DNA of 64,000 nucleotides. It comes from Rhizobiaceae bacterium. Its GTDB lineage: Bacteria > Pseudomonadota > Alphaproteobacteria > Rhizobiales > Rhizobiaceae. Below the pieces are notes generated by a model. It worked only from the letters and a program-made list of their open reading frames with translations. It made no database searches and was not told the DNA's origin. Location of the stretch: NCBI GenBank assembly GCA_023953845.1, contig JAMLJC010000002.1, positions 186,001-250,000 on the forward strand, in the 5' to 3' direction. Shown here piece after piece: positions 45,356-54,491 of the stretch. Both the position numbers and the translations under genes were made by a program. Position 1 is the first letter of the stretch. Every line of letters begins with the position of its first letter.

Positions 45356-46369
45356 TCACTGGGCCAGCTTGAATTCCTGCCAGCGCTTCTCGACGTCGGC
45401 GGCATTGTCGTACCACCACTTGCCATCCGTAACGAACTGGACGTCGCGGTTGGCCTTGTAGTTCGGGAATTGCGACAGCTTGTCCTGCGGCAGCAACGGG
45501 TCGAGTTCGGGGCTCGGGCCGGTGTAGCTGATGTAGTTGGCGACACATGCCTGCTTCTGCGGATCGGAGTATTCGTGCAGATAGAGCCAGGCGGCCTCCT
45601 GCATGGCCGGGTCGGCACCCTTCGGGGCTCCCCACCAGGAGGTGTCGAGCATGCCGCCATTGAAGGAAATCTTGATGTCGTCCTTGGTCACGAGACGTCC
45701 CGACCAGCCGATAGCATATTGCGCTTCATTGTCCTGGAGGAGCTGTGCCGCCTGTCCGCCCGCCGTCCACCAGATCACGTCTCCCTTCACGCGCTCAAGC
45801 GTCTTGAACGCGCGATCGAGATCGAGCGGGAACAGCTTGTCCGGCTCGACGCCGTCGGCGAGGGCGGCGAATGCAAGCACATACCCCGGATAGTCGGGGA
45901 GGGCGCGCTTGCCCGGGAAATTGACCGTGTCGAAGAACTCCTGCCAGTTCTTCGGCTCCTTCGCATCCGGGCGCCACGCCATGATCGTGGAGAAATAGGT
46001 GCTGGCGAAGCCGTACGGCTTCTTGGCGTCGGGGAACATGTCGAACGGCTTCACCGCGTCCCAGTTGATCGGGTCCAGCAAGCCGGCGGCGTTGGCGCGT
46101 TCCAGTTCCGTCGTCTCCAGATCCATGAGGGCCACGTTGACGTTGCCCGATTGTGCGAGGCCCGCCAGCTTCGCGTAACCCGCCGGAGTGTCGAGTTCGA
46201 CCTTGATGCCGTATTTTTCCGTGAACGGCGCGTCGACGCACTTCGTGACGGCGTCGGTCCATTCGCCGCCCGCGGTCAGGATACGCAAGGTCTTTGCCGG
46301 TTCGGCCGCTGCGGAGCCTGCCGCCACCGTGAGGACGGAGCCGAGCAGATATATAGAGAATCTACGCAT
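45356..46369 (-). CDS. Periplasmic solute-binding protein, PotD/PotF-like
   Basis: A 337-residue binding protein with signal peptide (SIYLLGSVLTVAAGSAAA) and AAAGG-type ribosome site. TAGGEWTDAVTKCVDAPFTEKYGIKVE and the C-terminal YNYxxP-like segments are typical of family 1 polyamine/opine-type binders. The ligand cannot be told by eye; the acidic residues seen in PotD were not checked. Confidence 0.92.
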   Translation of the reverse strand: MRRFSIYLLGSVLTVAAGSAAAEPAKTLRILTAGGEWTDAVTKCVDAPFTEKYGIKVELDTPAGYAKLAGLAQSGNVNVALMDLETTELERANAAGLLDPINWDAVKPFDMFPDAKKPYGFASTYFSTIMAWRPDAKEPKNWQEFFDTVNFPGKRALPDYPGYVLAFAALADGVEPDKLFPLDLDRAFKTLERVKGDVIWWTAGGQAAQLLQDNEAQYAIGWSGRLVTKDDIKISFNGGMLDTSWWGAPKGADPAMQEAAWLYLHEYSDPQKQACVANYISYTGPSPELDPLLPQDKLSQFPNYKANRDVQFVTDGKWWYDNAADVEKRWQEFKLAQ

Positions 46370-46447
46370 GTTATTTCCTTTCCATACGTTCGGGGTTCCC
46401 GTTCACCGGATTATTCCGGTTTTCCTTTTGCGCGATTGCTGCCGCCA

Positions 46448-47503
46448 TCAGGCCGGCAGAACCCAAACATCCTCCGGTTGCCAAGTCAGCCCGACCCGGT
46501 CGCCGACGGCGATGTCGCGTTTGAGATTGGAATTCTGGACCGTGAACACGTAGCCCTTGTCGGTCCGCATCAGGTATCGGACGGATTCGCCAAGGAAAAC
46601 GCGTTCGGATACATTCACGGGCAGGGCGCCAGCGGCATCGCTCTGCACGATTTCCAGTTGCTCGGGCCGCAGCATGCCGAAGACGCTTGCGGCCGATCGC
46701 GTGACGGATCTGCCGTCGATGCGGATGCGGTCGCCTTCCTGCAACTGGATGTGCGGCTCCTCCCCCCCATCCACCGCTCCCCGGAAAACATTGGCGATGC
46801 CCAGAAAATTGGCGACGAATTCGTTCGCCGGTTGCTGGTACGCCTTCTCGGGCGTATCGATCTGCTGGATGCGCCCGTCCGACATGATGACGACCTCATC
46901 CGCCATCGAGAGGGCCTCGTCCTGGTCGTGCGTGACGAGCAGCGTCGTGATGCCGAGGTCGCGCTGAAGCTGGCGCAATTCCATCCGCACCTCTTCGCGC
47001 AGCTTGCGGTCAAGCGCGGCGAGCGGCTCGTCCAGCAGCAACACGCTCGGCTCGAATACGATGGCGCGGGCGATCGCGACGCGCTGCTGCTGACCACCCG
47101 ACAGTTGCGAGGGCTTGCGCGAGGCCATGGCGCCCATGCGCACACGCTCCAGCGCCGTCCCGACCAGCTTCCTGATCTCCTCGGAAGGCCGGCCCCGGAT
47201 GCGGAGGGGGAAAGCGACATTCTCGAACACGCTGAGATGCGGAAAAAGGGCGTAGCTCTGAAAGACGAGCCCGACATTGCGCTGGGCGGCAGGGGCCAGC
47301 GTGACATCCCTGTCGGCGATCTCGATCGATCCCGACGTCGGAAGAATGATGCCGGCAAGGACCGACAGCATCGTTGTCTTGCCGGAGCCGCTGGGACCGA
47401 GAACCGCACTGAGCGAGCCCGGCTTCACCTCCATCGTGACATCTTTCAACGCCTGGAAGCTGCCGTATTGCTTGCTGAGCTTTTTGATGCGGATCGAACT
47501 CAC
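46448..47503 (-). CDS. ABC ATPase, PotA-like
   Basis: A 351-residue ATPase with a C-terminal TOBE domain. Walker A GPSGSGKTT, Q-loop VFQSYALFPH, signature LSGGQQQR, Walker B LLLDEPLAALD and switch His in VTHDQDEAL. The GTG at 47503 (VSSIRIKKLSKQYG) has GAGGG upstream and matches the family's start. First gene of the transporter operon. Confidence 0.93.
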   Translation of the reverse strand: MSSIRIKKLSKQYGSFQALKDVTMEVKPGSLSAVLGPSGSGKTTMLSVLAGIILPTSGSIEIADRDVTLAPAAQRNVGLVFQSYALFPHLSVFENVAFPLRIRGRPSEEIRKLVGTALERVRMGAMASRKPSQLSGGQQQRVAIARAIVFEPSVLLLDEPLAALDRKLREEVRMELRQLQRDLGITTLLVTHDQDEALSMADEVVIMSDGRIQQIDTPEKAYQQPANEFVANFLGIANVFRGAVDGGEEPHIQLQEGDRIRIDGRSVTRSAASVFGMLRPEQLEIVQSDAAGALPVNVSERVFLGESVRYLMRTDKGYVFTVQNSNLKRDIAVGDRVGLTWQPEDVWVLPA

Positions 47504-47573
47504 TCGCACCCTCGTGCCATTTCGGATCGCGTCGCGCCCCAGGCGACAGCGAAAACTTGGCGCATCGCGCATA

Positions 47574-47596
47574 AAACAATCAATTTACGATTGTTT
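47574..47596. promoter_or_regulatory. Inverted repeat upstream of the PotA-like operon
   Basis: AAACAATC, 7 bases, GATTGTTT: a perfect 8-bp dyad about 70 bases upstream of the operon's GTG start. The arms extend imperfectly to CATAAA on both sides. A second small palindrome GCATC-A-GATGC lies next to it. Probably an operator; the regulator is unknown. Confidence 0.55.
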
Positions 47597-47701
47597 ATGC
47601 GGTGCATCAGATGCGCTTATGGTCGATGCGCGGGGTGGATTCGGTTGCTTCTTCCGGAGCGGAAGTCGGTGCGTCCGGATCGGCCGCGCCCGCCATTGGC
47701 G

Positions 47702-48646
47702 TCACGCGGTATGGATGAACACCTCGTTGCGAATATCGTCCACCAGTAAACCGTGGGCCGACAGCGCCTCTCGTGCGCCCGCGACCATCCCGGGCGGGCC
47801 GCAAAGATAGGCTTCGGTGCTAGGCGCAAGCGGCACGGTTGTCACCGATTTCAGCGCTTCGACGGGATTGCCGATGAATCCGGCCCATAAAGGGGAGGCT
47901 GAATCGGCCGCAAGAACGATCTCCAGCGGCAGCGTTTCCTTCAGCGCATGCAATGCGTCCAGCGCATAGGCGTCGGCGTCGGAGGCGAAGCCGGCCACGA
48001 TGGCGAGCGGCGGCGCAGCTTCCGCCTCCATGGCAGACAGCATCGAAAGGATCGGCGCGAGGCCGGTGCCGCCGGCGACGAACAGCTTTGGCCTGGGATT
48101 GGAGCGCAGGTAGAAGACGCCGAACGGCCCGCGTACGGTGAAGGCGTCTTCCGGCTTCGCGCGCTCGCGCAGATAGGCGGACATTGCCCCGCCGGGCAGA
48201 TCGCGCACATGCAGCACCTGCTCCTTCGCCGATGGCGGATTGGCCATGGAGAAGCGCCGCGGCTGGTCCATGCCCGGGAAGATGACCTCGACATACTGTC
48301 CGGGCAGGAAGGGCAGCGGGAACTGCAGGCGGTAACGGATTTCCCAGACGGAGGGCGAAACGCGCGAGAAGCTGTTGATCTTGGCGCGGCGCAGCGAGGC
48401 GGGCGTCACGTCCACGCGGCGATATGGTAGCCTGAGATCGAGCCCGGAGCGGGCCGGCATTATGCACAAGAGGACATACGATCCGTCCGGCGCGGACGCG
48501 ACGCAGGTCCGGCACGTGCCTTCCCGGCAGTTGCTGGCGAGCACGTTGCCAGCCGTCTCGGCGGATACGAGCACGCTTTCCCCGTCGATCGCTGGAAAGT
48601 GCATGATCTCGCCATCGGCGAAAGTGAGGGAAATCGGCTCCGCCAT
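47702..48646 (-). CDS. 2Fe-2S ferredoxin-NAD(P)H reductase fusion with shortened FeS domain
   Basis: A 314-residue oxidoreductase like the reductase parts of ring-hydroxylating oxygenases. The N-terminal FeS motif is C-x4-C-x2-C (NCREGTCRTC) followed by only 12 residues to the next Cys; the usual spacing is about 29, so a loop is missing. The FAD motif (RRFSMANPP) and NAD motif (VAGGTGLAPILSM) and C-terminal CGPPGM are intact. Its oxygenase partner is not in the window. The start overlaps the PPOx stop by one base (TGATG). Confidence 0.85.
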   Translation of the reverse strand: MAEPISLTFADGEIMHFPAIDGESVLVSAETAGNVLASNCREGTCRTCVASAPDGSYVLLCIMPARSGLDLRLPYRRVDVTPASLRRAKINSFSRVSPSVWEIRYRLQFPLPFLPGQYVEVIFPGMDQPRRFSMANPPSAKEQVLHVRDLPGGAMSAYLRERAKPEDAFTVRGPFGVFYLRSNPRPKLFVAGGTGLAPILSMLSAMEAEAAPPLAIVAGFASDADAYALDALHALKETLPLEIVLAADSASPLWAGFIGNPVEALKSVTTVPLAPSTEAYLCGPPGMVAGAREALSAHGLLVDDIRNEVFIHTA

Positions 48647-49197
48647 CAGAAGTCGTCGGAAACATATCCCGTCGAAAGGCCGTCGATGCTGACGACATTG
48701 TTGGCGAGCCTATAGGCTTCGAGGCCTTCCTCGCCCTTGGAGCGCGCCCAGTCGACAAGCTCGCTGCGCTCTGCCATCTCGCCGACGACCGGTATGCTCC
48801 AGCCGCAGGAGGTTGCGACCGCATCGACGTTCAGGCGGAAAATCTGGCGAGTGCCGGGAAAGATCGGGAAAAGCGCCAGAAGCGTCTCCCATTCAGGATG
48901 ATCCGGCCGGATGAGCTCGGCGCGGCCGTAAAGGCGCAACGTCATCGCCTCGCCGTTGAAGGCGCAAAACATCATCGTCATGCGGCCGTTCTCGGTCACA
49001 TGCGCCGCCGTCTCGTTACCGCTGCCGGTGAGATCGAGATAGACGACCGTGCGATCATCGAGAATGCGCAGCGTGTCGAGCCCCTTGGGAGAGAGATTGA
49101 CCCGGCCGTCTTGCGGCGCGGTCGCAACGAAGAACAGCTTCTGCGCCTCGATGAAGGCGCGCATGTCGTCGGGAATGGTTTTCCAGTTCAGGCCCAT
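48646..49197 (-). CDS. Pyridoxamine 5'-phosphate oxidase-like flavoprotein
   Basis: A 183-residue split-barrel protein, FIEAQKLFFVATAPQDGRVNLSPKGLDTLRILDDRTVVYLDLTGSGNETAAHV, matching the PPOx-like family. Likely FMN-binding and cytosolic; the reaction is unknown. Sits between the class III aminotransferase and the reductase genes, both on the same strand. Confidence 0.85.
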   Translation of the reverse strand: MGLNWKTIPDDMRAFIEAQKLFFVATAPQDGRVNLSPKGLDTLRILDDRTVVYLDLTGSGNETAAHVTENGRMTMMFCAFNGEAMTLRLYGRAELIRPDHPEWETLLALFPIFPGTRQIFRLNVDAVATSCGWSIPVVGEMAERSELVDWARSKGEEGLEAYRLANNVVSIDGLSTGYVSDDF

Positions 49198-49201
49198 TTT
49201 T

Positions 49202-50518
49202 CTACCACATCATGAAGGAGGCGACGTCGGCGTCGGAGATGAGACCGGCGGCGACGTCGGCCATTGCCCGGTCGACGATGGAGACGCCTTCCGCGACCTC
49301 GGCCTCCGTGAGCGTCAGCGGCGGCATGAATTCGAGCACGTTCGCCTTCAGCCCGACATAGGTGAAGGCCGCCCCGAGTTGATAGCCGCGATAGATGATC
49401 TTGGCGGTCGTCGTCGCCGGCACCGGCTCGCGCGTCGCCCTGTCGGTGACGAGATCGACGCCTATGGCGAGGCCACGTCCGCGCACGTCGCCGACGATCT
49501 CGTGCCGGTCTCCGAGCGCGCGCAGAGCATCGGCGAACAGCGTTCCGATGCGCGCGGAGCGCTCAATCAGGCCTTCGTCCTCGATCGCCTTCAGCACCGC
49601 ATTGCCGGCGGCGGTCGCGACCGGGTTGCCGGCCGTCGTCTGCAAGGCGAAGGCAGGCGCGTGATCCATGACCGCCTTCGGCCCGACCACGGCCGACAGC
49701 GGCAGGCCGCCGCCGATGCCCTTGCCGAACACAACCATGTCCGGCTCAAGCCCCTCATGCTGGAAGCAGTGCATAAGGCCGCTGCGCGCCAGCCCGACTT
49801 TCACCTCGTCGACGACGATCATGATGCCGTGCCGGCGGCAGCGCTCCTGCAACGCCTTGAGGAAGTCCGGCGGCGGCACGATCAACCCGCCATCGGACAT
49901 CAGCGGCTCGATGAACACCGCCGCGACCTGATTCGGCGGGCAGGTCGTCTCGAACTGGAAGTCGAGCATGGCCAGCACGTCCTCGGCGCTGAAACGCGGG
50001 CGATACGGGTCGGGGTAGGGCAGGAGCAGGATGCCCGGCCGTGGCAGCGTGTGCGTCATCGCCGTGTGGCCGCTGATGCCCATCGAGCCGGAGAGGTTGC
50101 CGTGATAGGAGCCGACGAAGGAGATGAAGCGCGGGCGGCCGGTCGCCGCGGTAAGGACGCGCACGGCGCAGTCGTTGGCGTCGGAGCCCGAATGGCCGAA
50201 CCAGACGCGCCTTTCGCCCTGTCCGGGCGTGATCTCCAGGAGCTTTTCTGCCAACGATACGGCCGGCTCGTTCGGGTAGAGCAGCAAGCTGGCTCCAGCC
50301 ATGTCGCGGACCGATTTCTCCACCGCCTCGACAATCGCCGGATGATCGTAGCCGAGGATCGCCGGCCCGGCGGAGCCCGAAAGGTCGAGCACCGCGCGAC
50401 CACCTTCCTCGATCAGCCGGTTGCCCTTGCCGCCCACCAGCGACAGCGGCGAAAACCGCAGCCGCCCGATCTCGGCGATGACGCGCGCATCGCGCTCGCG
50501 CAGGGTAAGGCCGCTCAT
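49202..50518 (-). CDS. Class III aminotransferase
   Basis: A 438-residue omega-transaminase-type enzyme. GSDANDCAVRVLTAATGRP and the PLP Lys in VVFGKGIGGGLPLSAVVG are present; the conserved Asp is in IMIVVDEVKVGLAR. It would transaminate an amine or omega-amino acid. The ATG at 50518 overlaps the N-formylglutamate amidohydrolase-like stop (ATGA). Confidence 0.93.
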   Translation of the reverse strand: MSGLTLRERDARVIAEIGRLRFSPLSLVGGKGNRLIEEGGRAVLDLSGSAGPAILGYDHPAIVEAVEKSVRDMAGASLLLYPNEPAVSLAEKLLEITPGQGERRVWFGHSGSDANDCAVRVLTAATGRPRFISFVGSYHGNLSGSMGISGHTAMTHTLPRPGILLLPYPDPYRPRFSAEDVLAMLDFQFETTCPPNQVAAVFIEPLMSDGGLIVPPPDFLKALQERCRRHGIMIVVDEVKVGLARSGLMHCFQHEGLEPDMVVFGKGIGGGLPLSAVVGPKAVMDHAPAFALQTTAGNPVATAAGNAVLKAIEDEGLIERSARIGTLFADALRALGDRHEIVGDVRGRGLAIGVDLVTDRATREPVPATTTAKIIYRGYQLGAAFTYVGLKANVLEFMPPLTLTEAEVAEGVSIVDRAMADVAAGLISDADVASFMMW

Positions 50519-51282
50519 GCCGCCACCTCGCTTGCCCGCCCGGGCAGGACGGCAGCGAGCCTGCCGGTCCATTCCGCCACGCCGCTCTCGTCGGCGATCA
50601 GGTCCTGCCTTATCTCGATCAGCACGGCCGGTATGCCGCGATCGTCGCCGTGGATCGGTACGGCATAGTCACCGTCACGGCTGATCACATAGGGCACGTT
50701 GAAATCCGCCACGATCGCCGGATCGCGGCGGAGGCCATTGAGGATGTGGGCGGCGAGGCCGCGCGCGCGGTCGAACAGCACGCCGGCGTGCCATTTGCGC
50801 GCGACGCCCAGGAAGACCGGCGTGAAGCTGTGGACGGTGACGATGAGCGTCGGCCGCCCCTCGGCAGTGCGCCGGTCGAGATGCGCGGCCACACGGTTGT
50901 GGAAAGGCTGGAACATGAGCCGCGCGCGCCGGTTGCGTTCAGCATCGTCTATTCCGGCATTGCCCGGTATGTCCGTATCTTCCGAGCGCACCGGAATGCT
51001 GCCCGGCACGCCGACCGGCCGGTTGAGGTCGATGAGCAGCCGCGAATAGCCGCTGAGGAATGCCGGTGCATCGAGATGCTGCGACAATCTGCGGGTCACT
51101 TCCGCCGCGCCTATGTCCCAGGCGATATGCCGCTCCAGATGCCGCGCATCGAGTCCGAGCCGGCCATATTCGGCGGGCATGTGGTTGGAAGCGTGCTCGC
51201 ACAGAAGCACGATGTCCGAACCACCGCGCTCGTTCAGGACTTCGACCGCCGGTGGCCAGTCGCGGCTGGGCGGGGCGCTCAT
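50515..51282 (-). CDS. N-formylglutamate amidohydrolase family protein
   Basis: A 255-residue protein with the family's metal-binding CEHASNHMPAEYG, HIAWDIGAAEVTRRL and SRLLIDLNRP motifs, and VTVHSFTPVFLG. It should hydrolyse an N-formyl or N-acyl acidic amino acid. The upstream stop (glutamine-synthetase-like gene) overlaps its start by one base (TGATG). Confidence 0.92.
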   Translation of the reverse strand: MSAPPSRDWPPAVEVLNERGGSDIVLLCEHASNHMPAEYGRLGLDARHLERHIAWDIGAAEVTRRLSQHLDAPAFLSGYSRLLIDLNRPVGVPGSIPVRSEDTDIPGNAGIDDAERNRRARLMFQPFHNRVAAHLDRRTAEGRPTLIVTVHSFTPVFLGVARKWHAGVLFDRARGLAAHILNGLRRDPAIVADFNVPYVISRDGDYAVPIHGDDRGIPAVLIEIRQDLIADESGVAEWTGRLAAVLPGRASEVAA

Positions 51283-52604
51283 CAGTAAAGCGTCCGGTAA
51301 AGGTCGCAGATGGCTTCCGGCGTCATTTCGGAGAGCTTTTCAGCTTCATGCCGTTTGACGCCGACGAAGGTCTCGACGAAAGCCGGAGCGAACCAGCCTG
51401 TTACGATCTCGTCCGCGAGCAGCGTGTCGATGGCTGCCGGAAGGCTGTCCGGAAGGCGGCGGAGTCCGAGCTTCGCCCGCTCCGCTTCGCCCATCAGCGT
51501 GGGGTCCCCGGACACCAGAGGCGGCGTCGGCAGTCCGGCTTTGAGCCCTTCGAGACCGGCATGCACGATCGCGGCCAGCGACAGATACGGATTGGCGGTG
51601 GCGTCGGCTGCCCGGTACTCGACATTATACTGCTTCGCCGGATCGCGACCGCCGATGGTCACTGTCGGACAGATGCGCAGTGTCGCCTCGCGGTCGCGGT
51701 CGGCGAGCCAGGTGTAGGACGAACTCCAGTTGTGCGGCTTCAGCCGATAGTAGGACGGCACACTGGACGCGGTGAGCGCGGTGATCGCCGGCAGGTGAAG
51801 CAGCACGCCGGCACAGAAAGCACCGGCTCTTGCCGACAGGCCGCCCGGTCCGGCGGCATCGTAGGTCGCCGGCTTGCCGTCCGCATCGACAAAGCTGAAA
51901 TGGATGTGCACGCCGTTGCCGACGCCATCCGGCGCGGTTTTGGGCGCGAAGCTCGCGTGCCAGCCGAGGTTGCGGGCCAGCTCGCGCGTGATCTCGCGGA
52001 TCGCCACGCAGCGGTCGGCGGCGGCGAGCGCATCGGCCGGAGCGTGCGTCACCTCGAACTGCTCGTTGCCGAACTCGGCGATGATGACTTCCGGCGAGAC
52101 GCCCGCCTCTTCCAGCGCCGCCATCAGCGTCGGCGCGAAGGGGTCGGCGCGGCGCAGGGCGGCAAGGGAAAGCGAATGCGCCGGCGCGAAGCTCGCACCC
52201 GCGATCTGGAACTCCTGCTCGAAGGCGGCGACGACGGATAGGCCCGTCTCCGCCCTCAGTTCGGCCAGCGCATCCTTCAGCATGGTACGGGTGCAGCCGA
52301 GCCACGGCGTGCCGTCAAGCTCGACGATATCGCCGGGCACCATGTCGAGAGGCGTCGCCGACCCGGTCATGCCGGTGCGGAAACGGGCCTGCCGGTCCGG
52401 GATCAGCCGCAGATCGCCCGACGAGCCCCAGGGATTGGGGTCGACGATGGAGTTGAACGGCGTCAGCGACAGGTTGGCCTGCAGCCAGCCGACGCCGGTC
52501 GCGGCGATCTTGTCCAGCCGGCTTTCCACCACCGACCGGCCGCGCGTCACGGCGGCGAGGTCCGTGGTCACCACGGCGACGAGAGATTCGACGGCGGCGT
52601 TCAT
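51282..52604 (-). CDS. Glutamine synthetase-like ligase (GlnA-family, catabolic type)
   Basis: A 440-residue protein of the glutamine synthetase family. The ATP/metal motif (FEQEFQI), NGVHIHFSF, YYRLKPHNW and the C-terminal NVEYRAADATANPYLSLAAIVHAG are in the usual order. Family members in catabolic operons glutamylate amines (PuuA- or gamma-glutamylmethylamide-synthetase-like). The ATG at 52604 overlaps the isochorismatase stop (ATGA). Confidence 0.9.
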   Translation of the reverse strand: MNAAVESLVAVVTTDLAAVTRGRSVVESRLDKIAATGVGWLQANLSLTPFNSIVDPNPWGSSGDLRLIPDRQARFRTGMTGSATPLDMVPGDIVELDGTPWLGCTRTMLKDALAELRAETGLSVVAAFEQEFQIAGASFAPAHSLSLAALRRADPFAPTLMAALEEAGVSPEVIIAEFGNEQFEVTHAPADALAAADRCVAIREITRELARNLGWHASFAPKTAPDGVGNGVHIHFSFVDADGKPATYDAAGPGGLSARAGAFCAGVLLHLPAITALTASSVPSYYRLKPHNWSSSYTWLADRDREATLRICPTVTIGGRDPAKQYNVEYRAADATANPYLSLAAIVHAGLEGLKAGLPTPPLVSGDPTLMGEAERAKLGLRRLPDSLPAAIDTLLADEIVTGWFAPAFVETFVGVKRHEAEKLSEMTPEAICDLYRTLY

Positions 52605-53248
52605 GCCGATTTCCCCATGGCCTCGATGCGGGCGACGACGGTGTTCGTGTCGGCGACCCAGCAATAGCCGCCGAAAGCCTTGAGCCCGTTGGCGTGGCGC
52701 TCCGGCGTGGCGGTGGCGCAGGCGTCGGAGACGCAGGTCACCAGATACCCGCGATCGGCGGCGTCGCGCACGGCCATGTCCACGCACTGGTCCGTCATGA
52801 TGCCGACGATGATCAGGTAGCGGATGCCGAGATTCTTCAGCAGATAGTCGATGTTGGTGGAGTTGAAGACGCCCGACGATGTCTTCGGCAGCATGATCTC
52901 GTCGCCGGCCGGGGCCAGCGATTTCACCGGAAGCCCCGTGGCAAGGCTCGGCGCGACATGGATCGGCGTCAGCTTGTGGTCGAGCGAACGGTCGCGCCCG
53001 TCCTCGGTCAGGCTCTGGATGATGGTGTGCAGAACCTCGACGCCGTTTGCGCGCGCCGCCTTCAGCAACCGCTCCTGGTTGGGGATCGTCTCGGCCGCGG
53101 TCTGGCGGTAGAAGTAGTGGTCCGGCCCGCGCTCGGGATGCGACGGATCGGCCCCGGGCTCCAGCCAGATTCGTTGCATGTCGACAAGGAGCAGCGCGGT
53201 CTCACCCTTGCGGAACGGCTCGTCCCGCTTCGGCAGCGAATGGCTCAT
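52601..53248 (-). CDS. Isochorismatase-family hydrolase
   Basis: A 215-residue cysteine hydrolase with the catalytic triad Asp (LLLVDMQ), Lys (MLPKTSSGVF) and Cys (GIMTDQCVDMAVRDAADRG). This family covers N-carbamoylsarcosine amidases, nicotinamidases and ureidoacrylate hydrolases; the exact substrate is unclear. It overlaps the regulator's stop (ATGA), so the two are coupled. Confidence 0.92.
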   Translation of the reverse strand: MSHSLPKRDEPFRKGETALLLVDMQRIWLEPGADPSHPERGPDHYFYRQTAAETIPNQERLLKAARANGVEVLHTIIQSLTEDGRDRSLDHKLTPIHVAPSLATGLPVKSLAPAGDEIMLPKTSSGVFNSTNIDYLLKNLGIRYLIIVGIMTDQCVDMAVRDAADRGYLVTCVSDACATATPERHANGLKAFGGYCWVADTNTVVARIEAMGKSA

Positions 53249-54165
53249 GATTTCTTGTCCTGCTTTGACGATTTGGGTCCGGGCGTGCGGCGGGCGCCGC
53301 CGTCTCCGGCGCTGCTGTCCAGCGTCACGGCGTTCGCCTGACGCACTTCCTCCAGCCGCTCGATACGGGCGCGGGCCTCGTCGCCAAGCGTCGAGAGGAT
53401 GTGCGCTACCAGCGCTTCCATCTGCGCAATCGCAGGGGCCAGCGTGTCGTAGGGCGATGCGACCTCCAGCGGGCTGACGATGGTCACCTCCGCGAAATCA
53501 GCGACCGGCGACAGCCACTGATCGGTGAAAAGCAGGAGACGTATGTCGCGGGCTGCGGCCTGCCGGGCGAAAGCGACGACGTCGAGCTGATAGCGGCGGT
53601 AGTCGAATACGATCAACACATCCTTGCGGCCGAGATCGGCAAGCGTGTCGAAAGCCTGCGCGGAGAGCACGCCGAGATCGCGTATGCCGGGCCTGAACTG
53701 CACGAGGTAACCGGCCAGCATGCCGGCGACATGACGGCTGAACCGTCCGCCGAGAAGGACCACGTCGCCCCTGGCGTCCATGATCAGCCGCGCCGCGCGG
53801 TCGTAACTCTGAAGCGGAGTGGCGCTTACCGACTTGTTCAGCGCTTCCCCGACCGAATCCAGATAGGCGACGATAGTGCTTTCGCTGGATGCGCTCGACC
53901 GCTTCGATTCCATCATCAGCAGCGGCGAACGCAAGCCCGCCTCGACTTCGGCGAGAAGCTTGGCCTGAAAATCCGGGAAGCCCTCGAAACCGAGCTTCAT
54001 GACGAGCCTCACCACGGTGGGGTCGCTGACCCCGGCGCGCTTGGCGAGACTGGTGGCCGTACCGAGGCCGGAGGTCGGATACTCCGCAAGCAGGAGACGG
54101 ACGATCTTCTCCTCCGACGGCGTGAGCGACAGTCCCTGGCTCATCAATTGATCCCGGATGGTCAT
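53245..54165 (-). CDS. MurR/RpiR-family transcriptional regulator
   Basis: A 306-residue regulator with an N-terminal RpiR HTH (SEEKIVRLLLAEYPTSGLGTATSLAKRAGVSDPTVVRLVMKLGFEGFPDFQ) and a C-terminal SIS phosphosugar-binding fold (VVLLGGRFSRHVAGMLAGYL). It heads the operon, so is probably autoregulated. RpiR proteins of catabolic clusters usually sense a sugar-phosphate or related acid. Divergent from the gatZ-like gene. Confidence 0.92.
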   Translation of the reverse strand: MTIRDQLMSQGLSLTPSEEKIVRLLLAEYPTSGLGTATSLAKRAGVSDPTVVRLVMKLGFEGFPDFQAKLLAEVEAGLRSPLLMMESKRSSASSESTIVAYLDSVGEALNKSVSATPLQSYDRAARLIMDARGDVVLLGGRFSRHVAGMLAGYLVQFRPGIRDLGVLSAQAFDTLADLGRKDVLIVFDYRRYQLDVVAFARQAAARDIRLLLFTDQWLSPVADFAEVTIVSPLEVASPYDTLAPAIAQMEALVAHILSTLGDEARARIERLEEVRQANAVTLDSSAGDGGARRTPGPKSSKQDKKS

Positions 54166-54491
54166 GCTCCGCCCCTATGCCGCCTCTTCCCGGACGATCC
54201 CGACGATGCGAAAACAGACACCGCCCATGCCGGCGAGATTTATCCGCAGGCCGCTTCTATCACGAAGAAAAAATTACACGATGTATATATTCCGTCAATA
54301 GTGAAGACAGATCGACATTTGCGCGAAATCCCGTCGAGCAGGAAGATCGCCGTCGGCAAATCCGTGATTGAAGCGATTCCGCTGGCCGTTTACGCGCCTC
54401 TTAGATCCATGCAGTATTCCGGCGGCAATTGCCGGCCATCGTCCTCCGCGCTTTCTCGCGCGAAGCAGGTGCACGGCTAAGGGTGGTCTGA
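54166..54491. other. Divergent regulatory gap between the RpiR-family and GatZ-like genes
   Basis: No gene is supported here. The gap has the RpiR-operon promoter (54271-54298), and around it an unusually AT-rich stretch (54265-54320) with an A-run. No clear palindromic operator was found by eye. No convincing promoter for the gatZ-like gene was found. Confidence 0.5.
54271..54298 (-). promoter_or_regulatory. Sigma-70-type promoter for the RpiR operon
   Basis: On the minus strand TTGACG (54298-54293), 16 bases, TAATTT (54276-54271). The start codon lies about 105 bases downstream. Confidence 0.6.

Noticed and set aside
47607..47696. A 29-codon minus-strand frame rich in Ala, Pro and Glu in the PotA upstream gap
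   Set aside because: No ribosome site or family match, and it overlaps the palindrome-containing regulatory region.
43436..47749. A plus-strand open frame of about 1437 codons opposite the PotABCD-like operon
   Set aside because: It is antisense to five well-supported genes, is rich in His, Asp, Arg and Gln as expected for a GC-rich shadow frame, and has no recognisable domain.
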